The notes beneath the pieces were generated by a model that made no database searches, was not told the origin of the DNA, and was given only the letters and a program-made list of their open reading frames with translations. 64,000 nucleotides of DNA, taken from contig JAUZTG010000014.1 in the NCBI GenBank assembly GCA_030734395.1, forward strand, positions 126,501-190,500, read 5' to 3'. Below are positions 43,828 through 54,713 of the stretch, one piece after another (the stretch's first letter is position 1; the number at the start of each line of letters is the position of its first letter). This stretch comes from Sarocladium kiliense (taxonomy: Eukaryota; Ascomycota; Sordariomycetes; Hypocreales; Sarocladiaceae). The position numbers and the translations under genes are program-made.

Positions 43828-46800
43828 GAGTCCGAAGAGAGACTATGCGTTCATTGTTGGCGTTTAGTGTCATGCAGTACCCGGTTATGGTCTCTCTAGG
43901 TTATCTGGGGCGGTGGTGAGAGCGCGGTGGCAACGTCCCGTCAGAATTGCATCGCGTCAAGAGCAATATGTTAGAAATGAAGACCACGAGGAATACAACG
44001 TACATAAAAAACGATTGTTGTGCGCTTGTGACTTTACACTGTTGCGTTGCCTTGGACTTATGCTTGAGTGAACCCGCGCCTCCAACGCGAGCTGTGTTCC
44101 TCGTCCGCTACGGATCCAGATAGGCTTCGTTCCATGGTTGCAGTGACCTGCAGACATCTACCTCTCGGCTCCCAACCAGTGACCTGTGGTCGCTTCTAAG
44201 ATCGAGGCCATCTTTGATATACTTCTTATTACGGAATATCATGCGTTCAAGCATCTGACCATTGGCATCCGTGCTCTTCCCCTTCACGTCAAAGCTCCTA
44301 CCCTATCATCGGTTTCCCATTCTGCCCAGTATTCGCTTGTCAGGGCTGTCCCTTTGGCATATGACTAGCTCTCAATTGCAAAGTCACCTATGATACTGAC
44401 TCAGCTGCTGCGGAACCAAAATCCATGTCGCAAATTGCGGCGTGGGGGAGTGACAGTGGGCCGGGTGTGCGTCGAATAACGCCAGCTGCAAGATTTAATA
44501 AAAAGGGTTATTCGGATGTCAGACGCGCAATAAAATGATGCCTGATGGGAGACCAAAACAGGATTTGTCTTAACATTAACCCGATCATTGCTTCTTGGCC
44601 TGGAAAGGCCACGTCCAATGCGAGCTCTTATTGTCGCTGTTGGCTCACGACCAGGCTGCCGTCAAGATGCAAGCTGAGTCAACCAATTTCGACGGCATTG
44701 CCGTTGGACTGTCTGTGTCCCTCTCATAAATCAGACTCCAATACAGCTGTTGGCAAGGCCACCGGGTCATGGGGCCGGTGATATGCCTTCCTCGCTTGGT
44801 TTGTCTCCTGGGAACGGACGGAGGCAAACGATGCCGCCCTACTTCTTACGTGATCCACCCATCCACGATCACATCAGTAGTCTCCTCTAGTTGAGTATAG
44901 AGAGAAGAGACTCAAACAAACGGCTTTGGCTCATGAATATCGCGTCGACTTTGCACGCGCGGGATTTAGTTTGATAGGCTACTTTCTTCAGCTCCGAGGG
45001 AATGAAATGTAGCGGAAAGAATGGTGTGGCGTGGCAACTAAAGGAATCACGTGTGCCTTCTTCCTGTGGTTGAGGAAATTGATGCGGTACGGCTCCTGTA
45101 CGGTCGCATTGCCTCGGAGGTGAGCAAAGCGCGCGCGCAATTCGTATCCATTAGTGCTGGACACAAGCCCCTGCACATTCTAGAGTCTTTACAAACGTAT
45201 GACTTGTGTGGGGAGTGCTTATGGCAAGCCCATATTAGCATCATCAGCAGGCTGTGAAATACGCAAGCTGTCGGTGCCTTTGCGGAGCTCGTTGATGAAA
45301 GAGCGGTTGGGCATGTATAGCCCAGCCACTCAGCAAGTGAGCTCGCTCGGCAGTTTGACTGCCAATCTTCACGGGTGAATCTTATAGATCACATTTGAGA
45401 TGAGGGACTGCATTGCTGACCCTGCTTAGAATTAGTAGCTTAAAGGTTCTGAGAGTATAGAATGAAAGCCCCTGCGTAGCCTAGGGTAGTTGAGACACCG
45501 TAATGGCGTGGAGACGACACTGATTCAGGCAGTGTAGACAAGCTAACGTCTGCGAAACGCCAAGAAAAACCTTGCAGGACATGCGGTTCCGCTCTACGGA
45601 CCTTGCCGGCTGGGAAGGGTGTGCAGATGGAGCTCTCACTCTGATCGGAGGGGCTGTTTCAGAATGTCAAGGCAGGATTCCCCGGCACCGGTTCAGTCCA
45701 ACGGCACAGAGGACAGGCGGTCGAACGTGCAGAAGTGGGCCACTTATAAGGCGGCCAGGAAGGCGGCATGAAGAGGTGGAGCTTGGTTGGATCTCACCAT
45801 CCAGCGGCCGGCTCCCAACGAGATTGGGCTGCCCAAGGATGTGCAACACAGAGACACCGATAAACGCAGCTAGAACCCCCAGAGAAAAACGTCTAGAAGA
45901 CAAGTCTCAAATGAACGAGAAGAAGAACGGAATGTTAGGACTGAAGCTCGTACTGTATTGGACCTGGAGTCTAGGCCATCTTTCTTCTGCGTGCGTGGTC
46001 TACCTTGTCCGTATGTCGCCCGTACACCTGACCAATGGCCACGGCAGCGAGAGACACTGACCATTAGCAATAGCATGCGTTTGATGACCCCTGTCGCTAA
46101 CCCATCTCGCGATCCACATCCTCCGATTGCCTCATGTCAGATCTCAGATTCTCCGCCTTGTCGGGGTGATCCTGTCCCTAGGGTCCCTCTCAATCATAGC
46201 CACTCTGGGCCAACGCATGGGCGGTGGAGGCGGGTTCTATTTATGGACTAGCGCTCGGGAAGATGGGACCCGTGGCGGAGATCCATGTGGAGACCCATAT
46301 GGAGACCCCGGGACCGGGACCGGTGCCACACTCAACGACCTCCATTTCTGGCTGTGCCCTCCAAGGAAACCTTTCAGCTGTGAGGGGATGATTCCACGTT
46401 CAACCCGTTTCCTTGAGAGAATTATGCACGCCCCCGCTGTTTATGAGTTGGCACGGGAATGTGCTTTGAATCGTCACCCAAGCCACCCGTTCTCCACTAG
46501 TATATTCTCTCAAAGGGGTGGATCCGAATGACTGCTACCCCAGCGCTGAGGTCATGTCTGACGGTGCCCATGCTGGTATGTGCGCCATATCGAGGGAGTG
46601 CTCTGCTCTTTGAAGCTCCTGGACACCATACGTGTTGCTATATTTGGCAAACTCACATTGGCAATGTCGAGGCAGCGATCCACGTGTGGTCCTCCCTTGC
46701 ATGCCCTTCAACGGTCCAAATATCACCCAGGGTCCCATCGTCATCTTTGAGTCGGCTTTGGAGGCACCCATACGCCTTCTTCCTTTCGTCAATCTCTCTT

Positions 46801-47103
46801 GTACCCTACTACTGTAAGAAGCCTACTTCATCGTCAAAAACTTCTATCCTCATCTCGCACCTGCGCCCATTCACCTGAACCAACGCGGCCTGGCAGCCGA
46901 GGCTCAACGACCTCGGCACGACGTGATAGCACAAGAAGTCAACTTTGTTCGTCTGTCCCGTCCCCCTCCCCTCCTAGCAATCAGCCCACATGGTCTTCAA
47001 CAGCGCAAAGTAGCGAGCATGGTCCAGAAGCGCTCTTTTACGGCAGAGCCCGCGATGAGTGAAGCTGACTGCGTCAGATTCCGCGGGGCACACAGAAATC
47101 GAC
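43828..47103. other. Gene-poor stretch, about 3.3 kb
   Basis: No supported gene. A plus-strand frame at 46127-46531 begins with a hydrophobic segment (ILRLVGVILSLGSLSIIATL) and has a short Gly/Asp-Pro repeat (GGDPCGDPYGDPGTGTG) from a tandem of about 12 bases near 46275-46310. It lacks an ATG before the hydrophobic part. It may be an eroded gene or the start of the broken gene that follows. A frame at 45572-46060 is unconvincing. No RNA genes were seen. Confidence 0.4.
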
Positions 47104-49903
47104 ATGCACCCTGATGAGCCCGAAGACACTGCGAACCCTGACCTTCGTGGCGGGTCGCAGGGCGAATCAGATAGAGGTGATACAGTTGCAGGCTCAGTAG
47201 AGCGACCTTGGGATTTGGTTCGTGGCCTAGGAGCTTCACTACTCTTAACTCTCATGCTCCTTCAGATCCTCGTGCCAGTTATCTTCAGACTAAGCTAGTC
47301 GCTTCAGGAACGTGCCGCGATCCGCTTCGACCCGTTCACAGACATCAGATCCAATGTTAAAGATATCGCCACTCTCATTCGCCTGAATGAGACAAATAAC
47401 TTCGACTCTGAATGGCTGAAAACACATGGGCAAGGCGAGCAGTCAGTGCTCCATTCGCTCATGCCTTATGTGGAGAAGGAGAGCTTGATTGTGGCATTCT
47501 GCGGGACATGGAGAAGCAAGGGGCGGCGAGTCTGGGTGCAGAAGCTCAACGACGAGGCCAGCTCGTGTTTTCTCTCCGATTTCCCGCATGATTTGATCGA
47601 GTGGGACGGGACGGAACGGAAACGGTTTGGGAGAGTGATTTAGACGAGGATGACTTCTCTGCGGATGACCTTCACGCCTTCTGGGACCGCCACCCACCAT
47701 TCGACTCCCAGAGTCTGTCAGCCAGTTGTGAGGCAGAGCTCCAGCCATACACCGTCCTAGGCGCCAGCGTCTCAGAGATGATTGCCATCGACGAAGGGTG
47801 CATTTGGAGTAACCGCAAAGTCCACGCTCAGATGAGAAAGGAAATCAAGAGGCTACACAAGGCCGCTGACCAGGCAATGATAGCCCTCGACATGATCACT
47901 ACGGTCATGTGGAAGAAATCAGACGACAGTCCGTACACGCCTCTACCCAATGGCACACTTTTGTACGAGGAGAAAGAGCGGGAGATGGGCAAGGTGGAGG
48001 CTTTCAGGCATGGTCTCAACACGATGTCGAGACTACCCCTGAAAGATGCCCCGTTGTCAATGCCCCAGCCCCTACGAGACTATGAGGACAGCTTCTACAA
48101 TAAGAAGGATGCTAGATCTCGCACAACCCCAGAGCGTAAGAAGGGAGATATATAGGAGAAGACAAAGCGTCACGTCAGAAGGAACCAAAAGGCTTTCGAC
48201 AGAGAGACACGAATCTGGCAGAAATACTTGATTGGGTTTCTTCTCAACGTCCAAGGCTTGGTGAGAAACTCCACCATGCTCAAAATGCAACTTGAATATG
48301 GAACTTTGGCAGACGTGTTCTACGGTATGCGCATTGCAGCGAGTCATTGCGGGAGCTTTGACAAAGCCGCTGGGAGCTCTCAACTACTGTGGGCAGAGCT
48401 ATGCGAACTAGGTCTGACTAACGCCCTGGTCGATACATACGAGCACAATGAGAAGCCTGAGTCAAGAAGGCTATGGAATAAGCTCCACATGGCGGGTCGA
48501 AGAATAAGTGTCCCGTTCAAGATTCTTGAGTGGCAGCGATGTGGGCTGAGTTCCCTGTGGACTGTGCTAAATGGCGTGGACGATAGGCCGCGGCACAAAC
48601 TGGCTCATGCAGACTCGGGGTAGGGGAGGATTACGCTTGGATACCGCGATTCCATGGCTGCGGGACCAGCTGGGGCCAGGCTCCTAAAGATCAAATCAAG
48701 TTGGCGTGTCCGGTGGGACCCAGACCAAGGAACCACATTTGAAGAGTGTGGCGCATTGTCACCGTGGCAGCTCCTGACAATGGCGCTGATCAATGATGAA
48801 TATGTTCAAAACAGCAACGACACCATGGCGGATTTCATGTATGAGAACAACAACGTTGAACATTTAACACACAGGTACGAAGGACCGAGCTGGTTGTGGA
48901 GGGGGTTCGTGCCCATCGGCCGCGTTAGGTCGCTCCTGTGGTGGTGGTGCCCGACACCATGGTGGTGGCAGCGCTACAGTCCGTTTGCTTGGCCTACGCT
49001 GGACGACATTGTAGAGTTCTCCCCAACCCGAAAGTGGAAGGCTTGGATCGTTGGCTGTAAGGAATACAATGCTAGTCCAGGGTTCCAAGCAACGCACAGG
49101 ATAAGATGGCGCGATAGTGACACATAGAGACTATAGAGTACCAGCTGTGTAGCTACAGCAGAATGAACCCCGCATTTCCACGTTAGGTCCAGAAGTCAAC
49201 GTCCTTCGTCCACCGTCGTGACCTGGCAGACGCGGCGTTGTTTGTAGACCAGGATGGAGCCATCAAGAACCTGTTACGGCGTGCACAGGTCGTTGAAACC
49301 AAGCTAGCTATGAGCTCGAATGATCGCGACAACCGTGGTACGATCGACAACTTTGTCCACTGGGCGAAGTCGCTCACGGCCCGCGCCAATCGAACGATCA
49401 TCAAACACGGACTCGAAGGCCATCTGGAGGATGTGGTTGCTTCTTCACCCATCAGACCAATTCCGTGTCTAAACGGAGGAGCGGAGAACATAGGTTTCTG
49501 GCCGCGCTGTTCGGACTGGTTCCAACGGACCTTCGCGGGATCTCGGAATAAGGAAGTCCAGGCCGCTGCGCTGGCCGAAAAGGACACGGTGTGCTCTTCA
49601 GTAACCAATGTCTTGGACCTGCCTCATCAGGCGCATATTGGTTTCTTGGACAAGAGCGCGGCTCAGCTGGCTCACATCATTACGGTCTCCACACGCATTG
49701 GAGATGCGCGCAGCCTCGTTCGTGAAGCGCGACCCCAGCTAGCCATGAGGTGGCAGCCTTCAATAACTGCGACAGATAAGTTGTCAACCAAGGACATGTT
49801 GTTTGTCGTGGGAAGACGCATGGATGACACTGTTCGCTCGCTGACTGTCCTTCATGACGCTATTGCGCGAAACATAAAAGAGATGGAAACAAGCGATGGG
49901 TAG
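47104..49903 (+). pseudogene. Large unrecognised gene, frameshifted
   Basis: Coding-like sequence runs over 2.8 kb. From ATG 47104 it has an acidic start (MHPDEPEDTANPDLRGG) and a hydrophobic segment (LGASLLLTLMLLQILVPVIF). A folded part follows (DIATLIRLNETNNFDSEWLK, YVEKESLIVAFCGTWRSKG). At about 47605-47625, in a repetitive ACGG stretch, the sensible reading shifts frame and continues as VWESDLDEDDFSADDLHAFW. It then runs through MALINDEYVQNSNDTM to about 49053. After a likely intron, a last part covers about 49187-49903 (LADAALFVDQDGAIKNLLRR, KSAAQLAHIITVSTRIGDAR). In-frame TAGs at 47296, 48153 and 48621 could each fall inside short introns whose length keeps the frame, so only the frameshift is a firm lesion. 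No family is recognised. This is either a recent pseudogene or one sequencing error in a real gene. Confidence 0.55.
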
Positions 49904-51002
49904 GGTTGACGGTCAATGCGGCGCAGAGGATGAAGACTGCAATGACTTGGATGACCCGGAAACAAAGGGACAGGAACCGCTGTACATCTCTATGTTGCGC
50001 GTGCTCAAGAAGGCAGCCAGGACGTGGGCCTGCTGAAGAGGGTTTGAGGAGATATGGCAGCAGCTTTAGATGACACTTGGGCATAGGCAAATTGTGAATG
50101 GATCGACTCTTATCACTGAGCTTTTGCCTCCACGACTGACCGAGATGCTCGCCGGCTTGAGAGTTTGCATGAGCCCTAATCATGATTATTTATTGAAGAA
50201 GCCGGGTGTACAGGAGCCCCCTTCGTGTGGAACCTCTCTTTAGTCCCGTACGACGCCTTTCGAGCGACGTCGATTGCAAGACCCCTGAGTCGCAATCACC
50301 TCGCAAGATCGAAAGAAATCGTCTGCCTCAATCTGCATGAGCAATCTCAATACTTTAGTGGCGCCGATCTCTACCAACCCATGGCTCACGATCACGGGAA
50401 TGTTCTGGGACAGGCCTCGCTGTTGCCAAACCTCACAATGAGTTCTTTACATGCTGGGGCAAGTCACGGTTGAGGATCGCCATCCTTCGAAAGTGGTGAG
50501 ATAGATTTTGTTTTTAATTTCGCATACACACGCAACGCTCCTCGCCACATCCAACAACATCAGCACCCATAATCGAACGTCCGAGTTCCTCTGAACGGAG
50601 GTTGCACGCCATTTCCCCAGTATATTGTGAGACGCCAGCGGTTAAATTACAATCTTCCACAATGGGCCGCGACAACTTTCTGGATCACCGAGACTGCTTA
50701 CTTTTGCTGTACGTACGGTTACCAAAGCTCCTCCTCGATCAAGTGAGTCCGTCGGGATTTACGATCTTTATCTGAGCCTCGGAGATTAAATTTGAGGTTA
50801 TGTCGCTGGAAAGGGGGGTCCCGTTCAGGTGTCCAGTGAAGACTGCTGGTAGTCCGTTCGACCCTCCTTCTTTTCGGCATATCACACGGCCTCGCAAGGG
50901 TATGATAGTGTCAACAAGGATTGGTCTAGAATAACGTACTCATCATGCTTTTGATCCGAGACACCAAAGGCTCGCTCCTTAAGGGTGACAGTAACTACAT
51001 CG
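49904..51002. other. Intergenic, left border of the sugar cluster
   Basis: About 1.1 kb. It contains the 3' regions of the broken gene (plus) and of the anhydro-sugar kinase (minus). No gene is supported; small frames near 50225 and 50900 are shadows. Confidence 0.45.
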
Positions 51003-52271
51003 TCAAGAAACAATTCCAAGGACCTTTTCGTTCCTCCCAATGACCTCTTCAGCGTTGACGGCCCTTCTTGGAGCCCAGCTGAGCTTCCCCAGGACACCAT
51101 ACTTCACAGCGCCGCCAGCTGCGGGGATATTGTTCGCCAGCTGCCTCTTGTTGGCGAAGGCCAACGTCGCGAACTTGATGGCTTCCTTGTACGCCGCAGG
51201 GATCCCCACATCGTCGCTGACGGTGACTTTCAGACCATGCTTAGACATTTCCTCGGACAGATTAGTCATGAGTGTCGTATTACGCGTACCGCCGCCTGAA
51301 GCGATAATCTGCGTCAGAGGACCTCGTGGGAGGACGAAGTCGACGAGGCTGCGGGTGATGGAAACTGCGGTGAATCGAGTAAGAGTCGCCAGCAAGTCTT
51401 CTGTACTCGCGTCCACATATCGGGACAAGATAGCGTCGGCATATGCGGCGCCGAAGTCCAACCGCCAGGCTGACCTCGGGGGCTCGCGGCTGTAGAACTC
51501 GTGCTGGTGGAGCTGATCTAATAGCTCTGGAATGACGTTGCCTTGTGCTGCAGTTGCGCCGTTCTTGTCGTATCCAACGCCGGTTCTGGCGCGGGCGACA
51601 TGGTCGATCATGACATTGCCCGGGCCGGTATCAAAGGCCATCATCTTGCTTCTGTCTTTATTGGCGAGCTGGAGGTTAGCGATGCCGCCTATATTAAGGG
51701 TCACGGTAGGGCCGTCGTTGCGAAATGCGACGAAGTCGAGGTACTGCATCAATGGCGCAGCCGAGCCTCCGAGGGCATGGTCGAGCGGTCTGAACTGCGT
51801 GACGGTGTCGATGTCGGTCAAAGCCGCAACGACACCCGACTCGGCGATGAAGAAGCCGCACGGATACCCGCCTTTCATCCACTTGTCGACGAGGCTTATG
51901 CTGCCGCTGAGAACAAAGTCTTTCTCCTTCTGCCTATCCGGTGGCTCCTGATAAATGGTCTGCCCGTCGTAGCCAATGACATCAATGTCAGCAGGGGTGA
52001 CGCCAGCCTTGGCCAGCAGCGCGTTGGTGGCTTCCGCGTAGAGAGCACCGGCGGCGTAGTTAAGGCGAGTCATGTCGAATAATGACAATTCGTTATTGAA
52101 AGCCTTGAGTACCATCGCCTCCAGTTCTTTTGGCCAGTCAACGGTCAGAGAGTCGACGTAAATCGGACGGGATGGGTGGCCATCTTCGGCGACGGATATC
52201 TTGCACAGCACGGCATCAACGCCATCGAATGAAGAGCCGCTGTTCAGACCAACAATATAAGAGTATGCCAT
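51003..52271 (-). CDS. Anhydro-sugar kinase (AnmK / levoglucosan-kinase family)
   Basis: A single exon of 422 residues from ATG 52271; upstream codons in frame are non-ATG. Family signatures are complete in order: nucleotide/phosphate motif GLNSGSSFDGVD (8-19), the GQT loop (GYDGQTIYQEP, 100-110), catalytic-base segment FRPLDHALGGSAAPL with Asp164, NIGGIANLQLAN, FDTGPGNVMIDHVAR and GGGTRNTTLM. The enzymes open the 1,6-anhydro ring and phosphorylate in one step. Bacterial AnmK acts on anhydro-MurNAc; fungal levoglucosan kinase makes glucose-6-phosphate from levoglucosan. The opening GLNSG, rather than GTMSG, is closer to the fungal kinase as I recall it, and fungi have no murein to recycle, so levoglucosan or another anhydro-sugar is the better guess. 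In the GQT loop the usual His is Asp. It is the left member of a four-gene sugar cluster. Confidence 0.88.
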   Translation of the reverse strand: MAYSYIVGLNSGSSFDGVDAVLCKISVAEDGHPSRPIYVDSLTVDWPKELEAMVLKAFNNELSLFDMTRLNYAAGALYAEATNALLAKAGVTPADIDVIGYDGQTIYQEPPDRQKEKDFVLSGSISLVDKWMKGGYPCGFFIAESGVVAALTDIDTVTQFRPLDHALGGSAAPLMQYLDFVAFRNDGPTVTLNIGGIANLQLANKDRSKMMAFDTGPGNVMIDHVARARTGVGYDKNGATAAQGNVIPELLDQLHQHEFYSREPPRSAWRLDFGAAYADAILSRYVDASTEDLLATLTRFTAVSITRSLVDFVLPRGPLTQIIASGGGTRNTTLMTNLSEEMSKHGLKVTVSDDVGIPAAYKEAIKFATLAFANKRQLANNIPAAGGAVKYGVLGKLSWAPRRAVNAEEVIGRNEKVLGIVS

Positions 52272-52549
52272 GATCACCGGAAGCTTAGCCACCAAGGAGA
52301 GATTAAGTGCCGCTTAAGAAGTGAATCGCTCTTGGATGCTCGCAAAGGCAGAGAGGTTCGCAGTTGAAAGTCACCTTTTATTACTAGCTGCCAGACCGCG
52401 CATCACGTGTTCCACCAAGGCAGTCTCGTGCAGCTTCCTGGCCCTTTGGAATCATGAGTCGCCGATCCTAGAAGCCGTAGGCGAGGAAGCCCACTTACAG
52501 GTTCCTCAGGGCTGGTTGAGGCAAAGGAGGTGTGGAGCAGTGTGGCTCT

Positions 52550-52567
52550 CGTCGGGGGATGCTCCGA
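52550..52567 (+). promoter_or_regulatory. Shared 18-bp element, copy 1 (CGG-N8-CCG)
   Basis: CGTCGGGGGATGCTCCGA is identical to the copy at 54282-54299. The core has inverted CGG and CCG triplets eight bases apart, the form bound by dimeric Zn2Cys6 regulators. It lies about 280 bases upstream of the kinase ATG. The cluster encodes such a regulator at 56305-58346. Confidence 0.7.
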
Positions 52568-52927
52568 CGACACGGGTCTTCGAGCATTGCGCTACCTCCC
52601 GCCCAGGGTCTGTCTGCAATTGTGAACTAACATGCACTATTTTCCCACGCCGGGCTGAAGCACTGGAGAACTAGGGGAAAATCCAATCAAACAGCTGTGG
52701 AATGTATTGAATATACTGATCTTGGGTAACCCTATCGTCCAGGGCTAGTGCAAGCGCAATTTAGAATCCAGGTCGTAAGGAGAACAAAACATTCCCCTTC
52801 TCACTTTGAGCGGTACAATTTCGAAGCTTCAAGGCCGCCCTTTCACTATGTAATGTATTAGCCCGATGCAATATCAGAAAGCTCCGGGACAGATGTGCGA
52901 TGAATAGACTCAGAAACTTTATTCAGT

Positions 52928-52943
52928 CGCGCGCGCGCGCGCG
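52928..52943. repeat. (CG)8 dinucleotide run
   Basis: Eight CG units in a row, about 50 bases past the transaldolase stop codon. Alternating CG can adopt Z-DNA. It is probably part of the 3' UTR or just beyond it. Confidence 0.9.
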
Positions 52944-52991
52944 TCGTGTCCGAGATCGGGCATATCATCATCACCCGATAATAGTGGCTAT

Positions 52992-54061
52992 CTACATTTC
53001 TAAAAGGGTTGAGAGAAGAGCCTTCAGCAACTCCGTATCCTCTCCGAACTTGCGCATCGCCTCAGCTGACTTCTCTACTGCCAATGCATCGGCATTAAAA
53101 TCCCAACGGAACTTTGACTCGTCGTTGAAGTACGAAATTCGGTCTACATCAAGGGCTTCCGCTGTTTGCTATTAGCAAAGGTCAAATGAGTATGCAGCGC
53201 CGTGTAAATACTCACCGCTCTGTGGCATGAGAACAGGATTTATAGGTCGCTCATCGGCCTCCACGAGTTCCAGAATCGATGGTGCGGCTGTTAGCAGATC
53301 GATACCGGCAAGAGACCGAACTTGCTCTACGCTTCGAAAGCTCGCTGCCATGACCTGAGTAGAGTAGCCGTGTTTCCTCAGGTAATTCTGGATCATCGAA
53401 ACTCTCTCGACACCCAAGTCGCCGTCGTAGCCATGCAGTCTTCCGTAGTCTGCGATTCTGCCAACATACGGCGCGATAGCATCAGCTCCCGCCTCGGCCG
53501 CAGCTATAGCCTGGACCAACGAGAAGACGACTGTCACCAGGCAGCTTACTCCATGCTGAGACTGAAGGATCCGGGCTGCTTGGATACCTTCCCAGGTAGC
53601 ACTGATCTTTATGCGCACTTTGTTCTTGGGAACGCCTCCCGCCGCATACAAGTCGAGGATCCGCAGAGCTGCCTGGACTGTTGCAGTGGTGTCGAAGGAT
53701 AGAGTGGCATCAACCTCGGTGCTGATGCAGCCGGTGATCTCGCAGATTCGCACGCCAAATTGTACGTGAAGGAACTCAACTGCGAGTGATAGTTGCTTGG
53801 CGCGAGGGACGTCAGCAGGCAGGGAACGAACGTAGTTGACCGTCTTGGACAGCAGAGTCTCGTAAACAGGATCTTGCGCTGCTGTGTAAATGAGAGAGGG
53901 GTTTGTAGTTCCTTCTGAAGGCCTGAACACGGCAATTTCTGTTGAGTGTCAGCCTGCTCCATGAGTTGCGGGAGGACACATTGTTTACTTTGAAAATCGG
54001 CGGTGTCAACAATCACCGAGGTGCCTGCTGCTCGCAGCTCGTCTAAGCGATGTGATGCCAT
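52992..54061 (-). CDS. Transaldolase (cluster paralogue)
   Basis: Three exons, 54061-53989, 53938-53216 and 53161-52992; introns are GTAAAC...CAACAG and GTGAGT...AAACAG. They give 321 residues, the size of class-1 transaldolases. Catalytic residues are in place: Asp19 in VIVDTADF, Glu99 in EVDATLSFD and the Schiff-base Lys135 in RIKISATWEGI. Further signatures are EGTTNPSLIY, GADAIAPYVGRIADY and the C-terminal NDESKFRWDFNADALAVEK. The enzyme moves a dihydroxyacetone unit between sedoheptulose-7-P and glyceraldehyde-3-P in the cytosolic pentose-phosphate pathway. Fungi usually keep a separate housekeeping transaldolase, so this copy is probably a pathway-dedicated paralogue. It is transcribed away from the sugar transporter, sharing its promoter, and in the same direction as the kinase. 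Without splicing the C-terminal 50 residues would be lost. Confidence 0.93.
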
Positions 54062-54281
54062 CTCTGAAGCCTGTTCTTCGATCTGTGACAGGTTTCTACA
54101 CAACTGTTCTGGCTGAATTGCTTCTTTTGAGTGTAGTAGACCGTCCAAGTACCACAGCACGCCATCGGGTCTAGAAGTCCAAATGGTTCAACCATAGTAA
54201 TAGGCCAACCCCTCATCAATATCAGTCGCATTACGTTTCGGACTGAAGATGGAAGAACTAGTAATGCAGATGGGGGACCTC

Positions 54282-54299
54282 CGTCGGGGGATGCTCCGA
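54282..54299 (+). promoter_or_regulatory. Shared 18-bp element, copy 2 (CGG-N8-CCG)
   Basis: CGTCGGGGGATGCTCCGA, identical over 18 bases to 52550-52567. It lies about 220 bases upstream of the transaldolase ATG and about 415 upstream of the transporter ATG. The flanks of the two copies differ, so this is a conserved short site rather than a duplicated segment. Confidence 0.7.
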
Positions 54300-54594
54300 A
54301 GCTGAGAGGCAACGAACCTTGCTCGCTTCTCATGCTCCGCCAGCATTCTTGGGACGGTTGTAGAGCCATATTGTCGGAACTGGCGTGACTTTTGCCTCCC
54401 ACTGGTCACGAGCGTGCAAGACTCCACGCTCTAATGACAAGTCGAACCCCAGACTTTTAGTCCCCAGATTCTAGGCAACAAGGCCCCCCCTACGTACACT
54501 GCTGCAGAATTATTGTCTTGTATGTAGGCTTCCTCGGCACGGAGTTCTCATCCTTCTCCAAAGTAATGGTTGACCAACGACCCTGACTGAAGGC

Positions 54595-54600
54595 TATAAA
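54595..54600 (+). promoter_or_regulatory. TATA box of the sugar transporter
   Basis: TATAAA in the context GGCTATAAAATC. It is 114 bases before ATG 54714 but only about 50 before ATG 54651, which favours the later start codon. Confidence 0.55.
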
Positions 54601-54713
54601 ATCTTGTGATTCCCTACCCTCAGACATATTCAGTCCTGCAAGGCACCCTGATGAAAGCAAACACCCCTGAACATTCTACTCTTCTCGCTCCCTCTGTTCT
54701 AAGTCTATTCATC

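Larger units (their letters stand above)
52272..52991. promoter_or_regulatory. Promoter of the anhydro-sugar kinase
   Basis: About 720 bases between the kinase start and the end of the transaldolase gene. It contains the 18-bp CGG-N8-CCG element at 52550-52567 and a (CG)8 run near the transaldolase end. No gene is supported here. Confidence 0.55.
54062..54713. promoter_or_regulatory. Divergent promoter of transaldolase and sugar transporter
   Basis: About 650 bases between the two start codons. It holds the second copy of the 18-bp element (54282-54299) and a TATA box for the transporter. Its shared position would allow one regulator to drive both genes. Confidence 0.65.

Noticed and set aside
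45572..46060. 162-codon plus-strand frame in the 44-47 kb gap
   Set aside because: A non-ATG first codon, no domain-like segment and a mixed composition; it looks like chance in a gene-poor stretch.
47296..48623. Three TAG codons in the large unknown gene as proof of RIP
   Set aside because: Each can lie inside a short intron of frame-keeping length (for example GTAGGG...GGCCAG, 60 bases, around 48621), so they do not prove mutation. Only the frameshift near 47610 resists such an explanation.
51543..52082. 179-codon plus-strand frame opposite the anhydro-sugar kinase
   Set aside because: The opposite strand carries all the family motifs of the kinase; this frame is its shadow.
51003..52271. 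Peptidoglycan recycling as the role of the AnmK-like kinase
   Set aside because: Fungi have no murein, no MurQ-type partner is seen nearby, and the neighbours are a transaldolase and a sugar transporter. Anhydro-glucose use is simpler. Uptake of bacterial murein sugars cannot be fully excluded.
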